A stretch of DNA of 64,000 nucleotides from Apostichopus japonicus (GCF_037975245.1 NC_092572.1:33453989-33517988), one strand, 5' to 3'; counted from the first letter of the stretch, positions 11,477 through 24,750 are shown. The notes: generated by a model not told the origin, from the sequence alone. A program made the numbers and translations.

Positions 11477-11671
11477 GTGGTAACATTCATGCTATTTATT
11501 ATTTGGAAATATATTCCATAGAGAAAATGTAAACAAATGTTTGGTATGAGATGCCTTAAAAACATAATATATCTCACTGTTTATAGAAATGAGTGTTACA
11601 TTTGGTCATACACTAACTTCCAAATGTTAGTAATGTTATCATAAACAAACTTAACTCATATCTCATTGCAG

Positions 11672-11785
11672 AGATTGGCAACATCCTCCTCAGATAGTTC
11701 TTCACTATCACTGACAAGGCATGTCCAACTTCCACAGCAGACAAGATGTAATGAATCTTCACAAGTAACAAATGACACTTTGAAG
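11672..11785 (+). CDS. Locus A exon: Ser/Gln-rich linker before second Death
   Basis: Thirty-eight codons, phase 0-0 (acceptor ctcattgcag, donor aag/gtaaag). Low-complexity and serine-rich, ending in ESSQVTNDTLK. The end matches EVTNETLQ of the exon at 1593-1700, supporting that both precede Death exons of related cassettes. Homologous by position to 56846-56995. Confidence 0.75.
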
Positions 11786-11971
11786 GTAAAGTTGGAGCAG
11801 TAACAATCTTTCTTCTATTGCAGCTAGTTTGTAACATGCATACATAATTGTGTATCAGGGCAATCAGTTAAAATACTGAAAATACATGATACACTGTTAC
11901 AAAATTTGAATTTTCACTGGGGCCCTGAATGGAAACTTGATATATCTTGAAGTCATATTTGTTTGTTACAG

Positions 11972-12209
11972 GATTTGTCAGGAAAAATTTCAAAAGAATG
12001 GAAATATGTAGGTAGAAATCTTGTACTAGATGACTCAAAGCTTAATAACCTTGAGAGAGATTATATCAACGAGGGGCACAAAGAAATCGCTTATCAGATG
12101 TTGTTGACTTGGACACAGGGACATGGAAGTCAAGCCACATACAGAGTAATGGGAGAGGCTTTAATAGCAGCTGGCCGCACAGACTTGCAAGAGGAGCTGT
12201 ATGACGAAG
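11972..12209 (+). CDS. Locus A exon: second Death domain
   Basis: Encodes 79 residues, phase 0 to 1 (acceptor tttgttacag, donor gaag/gtgaat), from DLSGKISKEWKYVGRNLVLD through YQMLLTWTQGHGSQATYRVM to EALIAAGRTDLQEELYDE. All six-helix Death-domain landmarks are present. It is closely similar to the Death exon at 59756-59993 and more distantly to 3243-3501. The phase-1 end is compatible with the small exon at 13611, not with the relic Death exon at 12900, which needs phase 0. Confidence 0.92.
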
Positions 12210-12899
12210 GTGAATATTTAATGTAATAATATAGATACCACAAAAGAACATTAGCTAATGTATAACTGATATTCTAAATGGATGTGATAAAGAAATGTGA
12301 GATCAGTACTAATCTATCTGACATAGTTGACAGGCACCGTGAATATTCATATAGAGTAGATGCCAACAATTACTGTAACAGCTAATTTTGACTCAAAGGA
12401 ATGTTAAAAGAAGGAACTACCTTCCACTACAGCTACTGGTTTAACCCCTTTAAACAGCAAACAACCTGTGTATCATGTGCTATTTTTCCCAATTATGCCC
12501 ATAAACTATGTGAAGTTAGTTTTATTATTTCTTTTCAATTGTAAGAAATATATCATCACTGCATATTACAAAGACACTTGTTTAAGAGAGGAAACATGGT
12601 TAGTTTGTTATGCACAACAACTATATTGCTTGAAAAAGTTCCAGCTGGTGAATATTGCTATATATGGTCTTGTAAGACAATAATATTAACATGCTCCAAA
12701 CATAATTGTGGGAACGATATTTTATTTATGTCACTTCTATGTAGGATATATTGTATCATTTGGATTGCGCAGCCATAAGACTTTTTAAAAGTGTTTACAT
12801 TGATAAAGAAAAGCCATTCAGTATTAAAATATCTTGTCTCTTACATATAGAACATTTTATATCATTAATTATCTGTTTCACTCATCTCATCTGTTTAAG

Positions 12900-13119
12900 C
12901 TGGTATCCAAAAAGAAAACTAATGAGTGGTTAGAAACAGGCGGGAGGTCGCACCGAGGTAAAGCATCCATTATCCAGCCAATCCGTTCTGCTTGTCGGAC
13001 GGAAGCGATCTCACAACTGCTTATTTCATGGAGGAACGAATACGATAGTGAGACAACTTGTCGTGTTCTTTAAAAACAATTGACAGATTCTTGTAGGAAT
13101 GAAAACATGCTAAGTCAAG
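12900..13119 (+). pseudogene. Relic duplicate Death-domain exon with in-frame stop
   Basis: Reads LVSKKKTNEWLETGGRSHRG, then AISQLLISWRNEYDSETTCR, VL, a TAA stop, and KQLTDSCRNENMLSQ. The W-x3-G-R start, the Q-L-L-x-S-W core helix and the C-R-N-E-x-L end align along the whole length with the intact Death exons. It has an acceptor (ctgtttaag) and a donor (caag/gtgagg) in the same phase 0-to-1 arrangement as the intact exon just upstream. It therefore looks like a tandem duplicate of that exon that could only have replaced it, not been added to it. The stop makes it non-functional as a full domain. Confidence 0.7.
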
Positions 13120-13610
13120 GTGAGGATACTTTAAACATTGTAACTGTAATAACTAGTTTCTGAAATATTTTAAATGGAAGCTAGTGTACCTGACTTGAAT
13201 TGATGTGAGAACAATATATATTTAAATTAATTATGTCAAGAAAAAAGAAAATTTAACAAACCTCAAACTCTCATAAAGCAATGATTACAGGTTACAGTTG
13301 CGCATCAACAAACTTTTATAGTTATTTGTAAGTTTGACTTTTAAAACTGATATCGATAACATTCATTACATAACAATGATATACTTTCATTTGTATTGAG
13401 ATACCATCATAGTTACAGCTATGAATATGCATTCGCTTTTTTTCCTCTTGTGTTAACAGCATTTACATCATTGATCATTTCATAGCTCTCGAGCAGGTAT
13501 GACCAAATCAGAGATCCAAAACACAACGATACCGTGATGGAGAACAGATGTCAGTAAAACTTTGAGTTCATGTACATCAGAATATCCTACGGTATGTTAT
13601 ATATTCATAG

Positions 13611-13706
13611 TTTTGTCAGTCTCAAGTCAGTCAGAAATACCAAGTCAACAGTCAAGATTGGTTGATCATGTGTGTAGTGATGTGAGTCAGTTTGAGCTGT
13701 ACAAAG
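13611..13706 (+). CDS. Locus A exon: Ser/Gln-rich C-terminal segment
   Basis: Thirty-two codons, phase 1-1, acceptor atattcatag and donor aaag/gtaagg. The peptide (LSVSSQSEIPSQQSRLVDHV then CSDVSQFELYK) has no recognised domain. It keeps the reading frame open between the second Death exon and the proposed terminal exon. Supporting it, the matching sequence of the second cassette is split: its left half is near 61170 and its right half near 63115. Confidence 0.5.
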
Positions 13707-13779
13707 GTAAGGAAAACATTTGTGGGAAAACCTATATCATTTTAAAAATATATTTAAAATTGAATAAGGGTAGGGTAAA

Positions 13780-14521
13780 CAGACGGTAACTTTTGACAGA
13801 TAAATAACCAAAATCTGGTAAGTAAAGAGGAGACCATGGCGTTGAAAGCTTGATCAGATTGATTACCCCAAATCTGGCACCACACTCTCCATGGAACAGC
13901 CTTTTTAATCCATAAGGTGACTGCTGTCTTCCACAGAGGGGTTAATCTCGAAAACTCTCCAGCCACCAAGGGACCCTAAGATAGTGGACCACCCTGGCTT
14001 GTATTGAGCATCCTCTCTATATCAGACAGTCTGCAATGACAAAATAAATATATAATTATAAAGTCAAGAATCAGGATATAGGAACAGAATTGGTGATCTT
14101 TATCTACGTCACATATAGGTCACTTCCTGAACTAAAATCCTTTTCCAGGGCAGTTCGATATATAAGTTGGAAATCCATCATTGGAATGACATTGTCATAC
14201 TTTCTGTTCTTTGTTCCAATATTGATACAATAGTGGAATTGGTTTAATATAATTGACATTGGTTACAATAGCTGTACTACATTACCAACCTCAGATAAAA
14301 AAGGATCGTTTTCTCTGCAGCGAAGCTCTGATGATGGACTAACCGTGATCATTTTTATTATAAATGTGTAGTGTAATCTACAAATTAAATTTGTTTATCT
14401 TTATTTATGTTGCACAAAGTAATAGATGTATAATTCAACATAGAATTGAATAATCACTAGATAAAAACTTTAACCAAACTGACAAGAAACTGTGAAATTA
14501 ATCGATTTGAAATGAATGACT
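13780..14521 (+). repeat. Non-coding block duplicated at 63215-64000
   Basis: About 740 bp closely matching the right edge of the window, including long near-identical runs such as aaccaaactgacaagaaact and its continuation to tcgatttgaaat. It lies in the last intron of locus A. Identity by eye is higher than that between the two sets of coding exons, which is unusual for intron sequence. Confidence 0.85.
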
Positions 14522-14552
14522 TTTTTCAAAGCTGGTTTCTTCTTTTTCATAG

Positions 14553-14632
14553 ACAGCTTTGAATTCGATACAATCAAGAGAGCAACATGTCAACTTGAAG
14601 GCAAGACCATCCAACAGACCTATAATTTCTAA
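14553..14632 (+). CDS. Locus A proposed terminal exon
   Basis: After cttctttttcatag the phase-1 frame left by 13706 reads DSFEFDTIKRATCQLEGKTI then QQTYNF and a TAA stop, 25 residues plus the shared codon. This closes the phase-consistent chain that starts at 1593. No domain is recognised and the exon is short, so it rests on splice signal, phase and context. No clear polyadenylation signal directly follows. Confidence 0.45.
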
Positions 14633-14882
14633 ATTTTTGCTCCAAGGATGCTCTTTTAGGGATTGAGACAGTTCTGACATCATAATTGTTAGTTATGGAC
14701 TCGACGATCTATCAAAGTACTGAGAATTAACTTAGTATCAAAAAGTGTTGTAACTTTGAGGTCAATAGACAAAGTGTGTATATAAGGTTCACTGAAAGCT
14801 ATCTTTATAGAAGCTATGAAGAAGAAGAAGCAAAATATTGTAGCAAGGGTACAGACTTTGAATGTAAAGGAAAGGACTTCAA

Positions 14883-15086
14883 GTGGCCATTTTGTCACCA
14901 ATTAATTTATGCCTGAGAATTAATACAAGGGGCACAATGGGAACTGACTGGGCTGGGGGCACCAAATTTGATACAACATCTGTGGCAATAGAGTACTTCT
15001 ACTTTGAAGGAACCACATTCTGCTACTTTGACCAAAGGTTATTGTCAGGAGAATGTATCTACGTCATCAAGCTGCAATCTGAATAG
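14883..15086 (+). CDS. Unassigned small ORF
   Basis: Sixty-seven codons. From the ATG at 14937 it reads MGTDWAGGTKFDTTSVAIEY followed by an aromatic-rich stretch ending IYVIKLQSE and a stop. The composition, with alternating hydrophobic strands, looks more protein-like than neighbouring ORFs. It lies a few hundred bases past the proposed end of locus A. It might be an alternative 3' exon or a remnant of a neighbour. No family recognised. Confidence 0.22.
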   Translation: MAILSPINLCLRINTRGTMGTDWAGGTKFDTTSVAIEYFYFEGTTFCYFDQRLLSGECIYVIKLQSE

Positions 15087-18000
15087 GGGATAAAGCGATG
15101 TTAGTATATAACCACAGGGCAACTCCCGATGCTCTCATCTGAAGGAGATATCAGGAAGTTTGACATCAGACCAGTCTAAAGACCTACTCTACCTGCAAGT
15201 ATGACAAATGTAATGTTTGTTGTAGAAACTGGTAGCAATCACTGAATTCACTAACATCACCAGAAAATCACCAACAATTGTAGCAAACATATACTACCGT
15301 TGTACTGAATGTACAACAAAGAATATGTTACAGTTACAATGACTAAATAGGGGAGGAGGAGGACTTTAATACAGTATAATTACTGCAATGGCAATCAGCT
15401 CGGGAAAGGAGATAATGAAGGCATGTTGGTTATAACGACAGGAAGACTGAGAATATGTTTTTGTCATATACACAATGCGATCAACTAGGAGTTTTATAAC
15501 ACATCATTTGTCCATGATAGAATTGCTCGGTTAAATCTGATTTTTACTAATAATCCAAACAAACAATCCTTTGAGGTTATGGTGTCGTAATTTAAAAACT
15601 AAATAATATTTTGCTATATGAATGGCTTATTTTCAATCCATGTATTCTATTTTGATGGCTTAATTAAATAAACAACCTCAGAGAGGTCATCATATCCTGA
15701 GGTAGAAGGAAAACCCTGATGATCTTATGAGGATTAACGAGGTGGTTGATTAATTATCAATGCCTCCAGAAGTTTTATGAATTTTCTTTAAACCTCAACA
15801 AGGCTAAAACCATTACCATTACTGAATTATTACATCCTTTTATCAAATCTTCAAAGTATTAAATATTAATGGAAGGCAGTTATGTTAAGCTAGGTAGGTA
15901 TTCATATGTTTTATAGGGGTATGAACAGAGTACTCTTTGGCTCGCACTACTGTGTTTGCCATGTGGGAATCCAATTAACAGATTCAGAACATCATTAGCT
16001 TTTCCATTTTGAAAGACCATTCCAGATGGTAACCTATGGATTGCTGGTGGATGAAAGTTCTTATTTTCATGTCATTAGCCAGCCAAGGTTCAAACCTATA
16101 CCTTTCCAGATACTACCAACTGTCATTCGCTCAAATGTCACTGTTTTTGGACGACATCATATAAAATGTCGTTAGCGATACAGAACTGGTCCGTTAACAA
16201 AAACGGGACAGGTAAAAACAAAAATATTAGTTGGAGCTGCTATAGTTTCATCGACTTTTAGACAATGCGGTTTCAGACCTAATTCATCAGAATGATTGAC
16301 TTGGTCTTTTAAGTTTGTCATCATTTCAGGAAAGCACAAAGCATCTTAAGTTATTAAATTGCTAAACATTACAAATGGCTTTGACCACAGTGTTTTTCAT
16401 GTGTGTGACATTTAGAGTTCTGGAGAGTATGATATATCTCATAACAGATTCTGTGTAGTCTTGCTATATGTAATGATGCATATGTCACATGTATATTTGA
16501 CCTTGGTGCTATGGTAATGGTCAATGCAGATATGTTTGAACAAGTCAGCAGAACTTTCACAAGGTGAGAACATATATATTATATATCATATAAAGACTGT
16601 ATAGAGTGTCAATGGTTATTTACAGCCAAAAGAATCATACCTTTACAGGTCTACAAAAGGGATCATTTTGCATAAGCTGGCATAGGAAATATTTAGGGTA
16701 TTGCAACATGGTGAAAGGTTAGTTTCTAATATGGCCACAAGTTCACAGAAGTGTGGCTTGTTTTCCCTGTGAGATAATTCTGCTCAAGTAAGAAAGAGTT
16801 GTCTTTACAATATGTGCTTGCTAATTGGATGGGGATTGGTGAGGGTGGGGGTAGGGTTAAAGAAAGATGTGTCAAGGATTCTTTTGGATTGATTTTTCAT
16901 ATATAGTGTCTGAAAATATGCTGCATAATTAGGTCATGGGCTAAAAGATGAGTATATTTTTGTAAGCTCTTTTCCTGTAAAAGAAGAAATATTGTAAAAT
17001 TTAAATGACTGTATTTTGTATTTTGAATTTTTATTTTCTTTCCCTTATTCCATCTAAGATGCAAGGTAATATATTATGTCAAGAGACTCCATGTTGGTAA
17101 TTGTTAAGGATTGTGGATTAAAGGAAAAGGACTATTAACCAGAATGTGGTAAATATCTAGATATGCTCTAAGTTTGTGTTGCGCAAGATCACAGGATTAT
17201 TGCATTGTGAATTGAAAAAGAAAGAAAAAATTATGTTAAGAATTGAAGAAGAGGTTGTGTTGACATCTGAGGTACAGTACTTCTCATATTTTCAATTTTT
17301 TTCAATTCTTCAATTTGACTGAAGTTAAAAGATTTTTTTTTTTGGGGGGGGGGGGGTTGTGTGTGTGTGAAGGGACCTCCATAACATGAAATCAGTACAT
17401 ATTTTGTAAAGTGTAACCACAATACTATGAATTCAGTTTACAGCAAACAGTTGACCCACTAACATGAGGTTGAGCACACCTTATAAAGTATGACTCCACA
17501 TCTCACTCAGTAAAGTAGGCTGATAAGTACTGATTTAATATTCCATTAAGGTTTTGAAAATGAGTGAACCTTTTCAAATATTAGCCTGTGGGTGTCACCA
17601 CATGTAATACTGTACTTAATACCAGATGTTACATCATTGGCGCATGCTGGAAATGATTCCAGTGCATTCACATTCATTTACAATGAATAATCATCTTTTA
17701 TTCTAAGTACGTCACTACTATATAATAAACTGTCAATCAATTGTATGTAATTAATTTCAGCTCACAACAATTTGTTTGAAGTGTGATTACACCAATATTG
17801 TAATTCGGTAGAGATTATCATGTTTTTAATTATGAAGAAGAACTGGAATGTATTTTAAAGTAGGGTATAATAATAATGACATTGCTGAAAATGATTGGAG
17901 AGGTCGTAAGTTACTCATTTATAAATGTCAAATAAAATGCAAACTTGTTGAAGACTTGCTTCTTTCGTAAGCTGTGAAGCGGGGGATTCATTAATAAGTA

Positions 18001-21000
18001 AATGGAAAATAACAACAATCATGATGATGAAACAGTTTTGAGCTTCAGGCAAACATTACCAAATTTATATATACTTGAAATCAAGAATGAAACTCAGTAT
18101 TTTGTTATTTTTTATACATGCCCAACTCGAGCATTAATGGGACATTCCATTGGCAGACAATATAATGCCCATTTTATTTTGGGAAAAGAACAAAATTCTA
18201 GATGCAAACGACACCTTGACATCTTGTTTCTAATTCAAATTGTGGTTGCTTGATTGTAAGCTGTGTTTTCTATTTAATTTTTCTTGTTGTTTTGTCCTTG
18301 AAAACTTATACATTTTTTAATGTCGACTTTATGTAGCTATCATGTTTCTCTGTATTTCATCACCCGATACTCATAGCTAGTACAGTAACTACTCTTCATG
18401 TTCCACAACCGTGCAACAGTATCTACTGTGCTGTGTTTGCAACACGGTAACAAATGTTACAGGTGGCACAGGTTACACGTTGAACTAAGAGACCGACAGG
18501 TGAAAATTTGCAGTAATTTATTTATTTATTTTTAATTTTAATTTTTTTTTTTTTTTTTTAAATTTGCAGTAAGAAAAAACTTACAGTAAGTATCGGGTGA
18601 TATCATAGAATTTCATCACAATGAACCTTTTGTAATATAACTATTAATATTTTCCTCAGTGAATAGGTGAGTTTATAAATATGGTTAAGACATGCATTGT
18701 CAGCTGACTTGCTGTGATGATGTCATCATTCACTCTGCTGTTTTGCCATTTGCATATCATGAAATGACACCCAATAACAAATCTGTGTTGTACAAAATGC
18801 TACAAGGATCCAGTTTTGACCCAAAGATACAGAAATTTCTTCCATTTTTACCAAGCAATCTACTTCAGCCACCGGAATATACCTTTAAAAGCCATATTAG
18901 CAACTATATCGGATTGGTTAACCATCCTGAATTAAGTATGTTCAATACATATACTATACTTGCATGGTTGTGTAATATAAGATCATCAATACAACCACAT
19001 ACATACAACCAGACACTTCTGAACTTAGGTACCTACATCGAATGTTCTAATACCTTTGCCATCCCATCGTCCAAAACATTTCCGTCTTAAATCAGACTTT
19101 AACAGCAATCCAAAATAGTTTTCAAGTATTTTGTTCAGTAGCCTACAGTTTTTCAAATGTGTTTGTGAATATTGGATTTCCTAAGAACTAAATTTCGAGT
19201 TTGAAACCCAGTAGTTAAGAATATTAGTGTCATAGAACACCTACAAATCTTTGCTTTGTGCATATTTGCGACTGTAATACACACAGTGGTCAAGTATCAA
19301 TACTTGAAGCTCCTATACTCTCCCTAAAGGCGGGTTAATTGTTTAACAAGTCTCATCTCTATACATTATTCTTTAATTAATGTATATTTATTGTCTATTT
19401 AATCATATTCCTCCATTCTATAAGACAATAACATATATCAAAAGTGAATGTCCAGTTTTTTATTCTTTTCTTCCGTTATTTTTTTTTTTAATTTTCTACT
19501 CTTTAATGTTTTCGATATAACATCGTACACATATGTCCTTACCACTACAGGCTACTCTCTATCCTACAGTTGCCTTTCTTTCTCCTTCTTGTTTGTTTAT
19601 TTCTTTGTTTCTTTTCGTTTTCCCTTCTTTTTGTATGTTCATCATCTCTGACATCAAGAGCGTTGCCATAGTGATTTTCATATATTCCTAGTCATTTTCA
19701 GACATTCATGTGAGCAGTTACGACCAACGTTCAATTTGTCTACCAATCGAAGCTGAAACAGTCTATATATCATCCCGTGAAATACAATACAAAGAGAGAG
19801 GATTTTGATTAATTTTCTTGTCGTGGGTTACCGTTTGATTACTGGTGAATATTTTTCACCAGGCAATTCAAAGTGGAGATTAAAAGTCAAGCAAACTGTC
19901 AGAATGAGAACAGCAAGATTACTTCTCCTTGATTTTCCGTCATGGATGGTTGTTTTATAAGCGTTCGTCTCGACATAAAATAGTTCTCAATAAAGTTGTT
20001 TGTCATCACAGTTAATGCGAAGTCATGTGCACTTTTTTGCCAGCATTTTGTGTTATAACAGTAGAGTGGTTAATAGAGTAGCATATAGTCTATACGGTAT
20101 TGTTATATAGGAATATAAAGGAGTGGTGGTTGTTGGAGTCATTACCAGCAGAACACTTTGCATTGTTTATCAATTATTACATAAAGTCACAACATTCACC
20201 GTTGTATGTTGATGTACAATCATGTTACAGAACCAATAATGTGATGTAGAAGCTGTGCTGATGAAATACACACCTTTGCATGGTATGTGCTGATGAATGC
20301 AGAACATTGCATAGTATGAACCTCCGAGAAATATGTCACATAATCGGCCTGGATCAAACATTCCTACTCTTCATTCTAAAGAGTTAGAAAGTCACTCTCC
20401 TAAGATGACCAAAAAACATCTCTCTATCAAGGGAGAGTATGTGACTGTCTGTTGATATGTATAGTAGAAACTAGAAAGTTTTGCTCTAAAAAACTTTGAC
20501 TGTTGTCATTCGTCGAGAGTTGACTAACTAGCTATTCTTCATCCTTTAATTAGAGTTTCAATCCCTAAAGGTGAAAGTTTCGTCAGCCTATGAAAATGCA
20601 GAAAATGACTCATTAAGTCTTTAGTTTTATCCAAAGAAACTTCAAATGCCATTTCTTAATCACCATGTCTCGGTGTCCTCATTGAAGTTAAGTTAATATT
20701 TATTTATTTCATTTCATTTTGTGATTATTGTTGTTCAAATATAACTATAAGATTTTCCCCAATATTTCATGTCAAGTTCTCTACATTGACATAACTCTTG
20801 AACATCATTTGCTCTCCACTCGTTAAAAATTTACGAAAGAACAAATTTCAAATATTTTTTACATTGTTTATTGTATATATGTGTACGTGCGTTTAAGGAA
20901 TGCTACATCCCTCCGATTAATTGTTACTAAAGCTTAATGAGAGTCGAAAGAGAGCTTACTATTCTACTTTCTTAAATGTAATTGACTATCTTTTTATATT

Positions 21001-23525
21001 CTAAAGACATGTTTGCATGCATGTACAGTATATAGGCCTACACATGAATTGAGTATATCTAATGTAATATATTCTATTTTGTGCGATCGTGATTTAACAT
21101 ACATCAACAATTATATGTTTCGTTTTGTGTTTATTTTGCCTGCTGTTAATGTCGTCAGGTAGCATACTGCATATTCTGTCGGTCGATCATCCGTGTTTTT
21201 TTTTCATTTTAATGTAATACTTTTGTAGAATACAATAACAGGTTACGAGTCACCTGCTAAATTTGTAAGAATTTCGATAGAGCAGGGCTTTCCAACCAGA
21301 GACCTATCTACTCATCTGATTATATTTCAACTCCCTGGTTTTACATCGTAAGTCTTCCGGATTAAGATAGAGACAATCCCACGGTCTCCGATTTGTATTT
21401 CCTAATCCACTTTGTTTTGCAGGCAATTGTATGAAAAGCTTCTGCCATCGTGTTCTGCATCGCTAACGTTAGCGCGAATACCATAGTATTATATAGCCTA
21501 CATTCCGTTGCGCTGGTTGCCGTATAAGACCCCAACATACTTCTACAGCACAGTATTTTTCACCAGATATTTCCTAAGTTAGATTTTGCTTTATTTCCCC
21601 TGATTTGTTTTGGGTGGGGATTGTTTAAAATCTCTCTATTTTAGTTTAAAACGAGGTCGAAGGTATGTCCCACAAGTGAATGCCAAGCTCGTCCTAGCTG
21701 CCTTTCGGTAGCTGATTCTCTGGTCTAAGCATGGTACTCGCAAATTTCAATACCCGAAAAGTTTCGATTTTGAGCCACACGAGAAAGTTTAGAATTATTG
21801 AATTTTTTCAGCCTTCCCAATCTACTCCCCGTCTCGAAATCGCCGTAATTCACCAGCGAATTGCTGAAATGTGTTGCTACCCTTACACGCTTTAACCTTC
21901 AAGCATAAAAAACAGCGCTAAAGTCTGCAACTATCCTGAAAATTCAAGTCAGTACTGCAGGCGCTCTCATAGCCTGACACTTTTCCCAAGAGTGGTTAGC
22001 CTATTGGACGGATGTACAATCACTGACTTTATTGTGTTAGGCTACGGTACCAACATCAACCAATAACAATGGTCCAGACTGCAGCATCTCCCACACGTCT
22101 AATAAAACTCGCACGAAAACCAGTTCATGTATTAGCTAAAAGCTACTACCTTAACCGGATTGTGAGAGGCGGGATATACGAACAAGACAGCAGCCTAGTT
22201 TTCATATCGAGTGACTAAAACGTCTCCTAGCATAGTCAAGAACTTTAAGGATTCTTAAGCTTGCCAAATGCATCATGGGGGAAGTTACTAGTTAGGGAAA
22301 CAACCCTTGTAACTACCCTCTCTCTCTCTCTCTTACCGCACGGGAGCATCAGGAAATGCAAGTGTAATTCTTTTTTAACTGTCGTTCTTCGTCTTCCGTT
22401 TTTTTCGTTCATTTTTCTGCACCACGATTGCTTACATTCATGTGTGATAAACCCATAGTTTTTAATTTTCGAAAACCTGAAAAAGTAATCCTTTCTTGGT
22501 GAATTATATCATCCTTCTAGTACCCAGCCTGTCCAGGCACTCAAGTAGATTTATCTGTACCTTACTCATGTGTTTTACCTCTTAATATGTGACAATCATA
22601 TACACGTGTAATCGTAAGTATGGATGTGTACTCGGTCACCTATCCGGGACCTTGTACTCAAACTCATATTTGTACTAGGAACCTTGTACCCATATCAGTA
22701 CCAGCATACTGGTCATTGGGGAACACGAACTTGCATATCTTTCCTACCTGTATAATAATGCAGTTTAGTATTGTTTGTGATGATTACTGGAGTAACGATG
22801 GTTTTCTGACTGATTGTCTGTATAGGCATAGGTTTATTTTCAAGCAAACTTCAATATAACATACCTCCAAATGTAACATGACTGCACATAGGTGTGCACA
22901 ATTGTTTTCTACAAGAAGCTTGAATATTTTATGCACTTCGATTAGTTGGATTCATTACAAACAGTGGCGTGCGTGCACAAGGTGGGATGGTAATCACTGT
23001 CGCCCGCCGTCAGTCGTTTTTTGTTTTAATGTTTTATTGCGTTTAGTCGAAGAAGAATGAGACAACTCTTCTGGACCCAGGACGCCCAGGGGGAGAAGAA
23101 GATCGAGCTTCAATCTCACACAGAAGTCAAACCAAGTGTTTATTTAAACAAAACTGTGTTATTACCTAATAACAGACCTAATGTAAAGTTTCAGTATGCC
23201 ACAGAATACACCACTTGACGTATATTTGTTACTTTCTCAAGGGAACCACCCAGCCCCTGCAAGAGGTTCGGCTTAAAATATACCAGGGTGTCACATCCCC
23301 CTTAATAATTGAAAAAAACCTTGATCCGTCTGGTCCTAACATTAACGTTATACCCCTATACTAATCAGTAAAGCATTCACCCCCCCCCCCCCCAAGGATT
23401 GAACACAACTTCGGCCCATTTCTTCTATGCGAAATAGACTAGCTTACAAACATCTGCTATATGAAAGTGTGGGTGTTATATACCAAAGGGTTAACGCCTC
23501 TTACAATTATATATGTATGTAGCCT
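15087..23525. other. Long non-coding stretch
   Basis: No exon with domain support on either strand. The longest ORF (18692-19090, 132 codons, +) starts MHCQLTCCDDVIIHSAVLPF and matches nothing I know. Simple-sequence tracts include T/G/TG runs at 17332-17368, a poly-T tract at 18541-18560, (TC)n at 22315-22334 and a C run at 23380-23393. Sequence around 21.3-22.2 kb is somewhat richer in CpG, but no promoter element is defensible. Confidence 0.5.
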
Positions 23526-23745
23526 ATATATTTTAGATCTTCCTGCAAGCAGGAACTCGCGAAGAAGCCCCATTGGCTTATCAAAGCCGCAAGCTGATTG
23601 AAGTCAGTCTCTTAGATTCATATTTAACGCCCATGATTATGAATTTTCAACAACTCTGTAGCTGGACAACATACATTAATCTTGGAGTGACTCGAACTCG
23701 GGACCTTATGATTGAAAGGCACCGGCGTGAACCACCGAGCTACAG
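23525..23745 (-). mobile_element. tRNA-derived SINE, copy 1
   Basis: On the minus strand the element starts with a tRNA-like head (A-box-like gtagctcggtggttcacgcc; B-box-like gagttcgagtcac) and runs about 220 bp to a tail near 23525. It matches 24515-24750 along its whole length with small indels. The minus-strand head is a little shorter than that of copy 2. SINEs are moved by LINE machinery. Confidence 0.8.
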
Positions 23746-24514
23746 AAGAAATCATTACTTACGGGGTGATCGTGGGCTGGTTCCAAGTGTCCATCTCCTG
23801 ACAGATATCTCAATGTTGCACACGTTCCTGCTCAACTGTACTAACATAATAGTTATGGTTTATATTAATCGTACTTAGAGCATAAACGTAGATGTATACA
23901 ATATATAAGTAAGCAGCATAGCAACAATAACTCTTTAATTACTCGCAAAAAAAAATGTAACATACGTACAGAGTTGTTGTTCTATATTAGACATCATGAA
24001 ACGCTACTTCACTTCGGAACGCATAATTTTAATACCAAGTTTCAAAGGATGTTGACAAATATACACGCAGTGGGACTTAATGAGGGCGTCCAAGAAACAA
24101 TTGAACCAGCAGAGCCTAATATTGAGATTGAACCTCTGGAATAGCTTTGGACCAAGTTTGATCATTATCTTTAGCAGAAACATAATTTTTCAATATATAC
24201 CTACAATACCTCATTCAAATTGTATCATCGATAACTAGTGTGGTTAATTCCCAACCAAAATAGTGTAACGGTAAGAAAGAGGAAATACGGTTGTCTAACT
24301 ATTTCTAAAATAATTAAAGGTAACTTCTCAATAACAACTTCTCTCATTAAAACTGTTAACAATGAACCTACTACGGTACTTAACACTTTGACAATACATG
24401 TATTGCAAAAGTGTCGAAAAGAGTTTACCGCTTCCCATCTGAATAGATTTTGACCACTTAGAACAACGCTCCAAGAACTTCACGCTTAAACCTAATATAT
24501 GTATATATGTATGT

Positions 24515-24750
24515 ATGTATTGAAGATCCTCCTGTAAGCAGGACTCGCGAAGAAGCCATCATTGGCTTATCAAAGCCGCAAGCTGACCGAAGTCAGTCTC
24601 TTAGATTCATATTTATAACGCCCTGATTATGAAATATCAATTGTCAACAACCCTGTAACTGGACGACATACATTAATCTTGGAGTGACTCGAACTCGGGA
24701 CCTTATGATTGAAAGGCACCGGCGTTAACCACTGAGCTAACACGCCACGC
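24515..24750 (-). mobile_element. tRNA-derived SINE, copy 2
   Basis: Same family as the copy 800 bp upstream and in the same orientation. The minus strand opens gcgtggcgtgttagctcagt, then ggttaacgcc, an intact RNA polymerase III A box, and gagttcgagtcactcc as the B box. The tail beside 24515 is a TATG/TG-rich simple repeat. This is the better-preserved copy. Confidence 0.85.

Noticed and set aside
18692-19090. 132-codon + strand ORF
   Set aside because: No domain, no flanking splice sites of note and no duplicate in the other locus; kept only as a remark.
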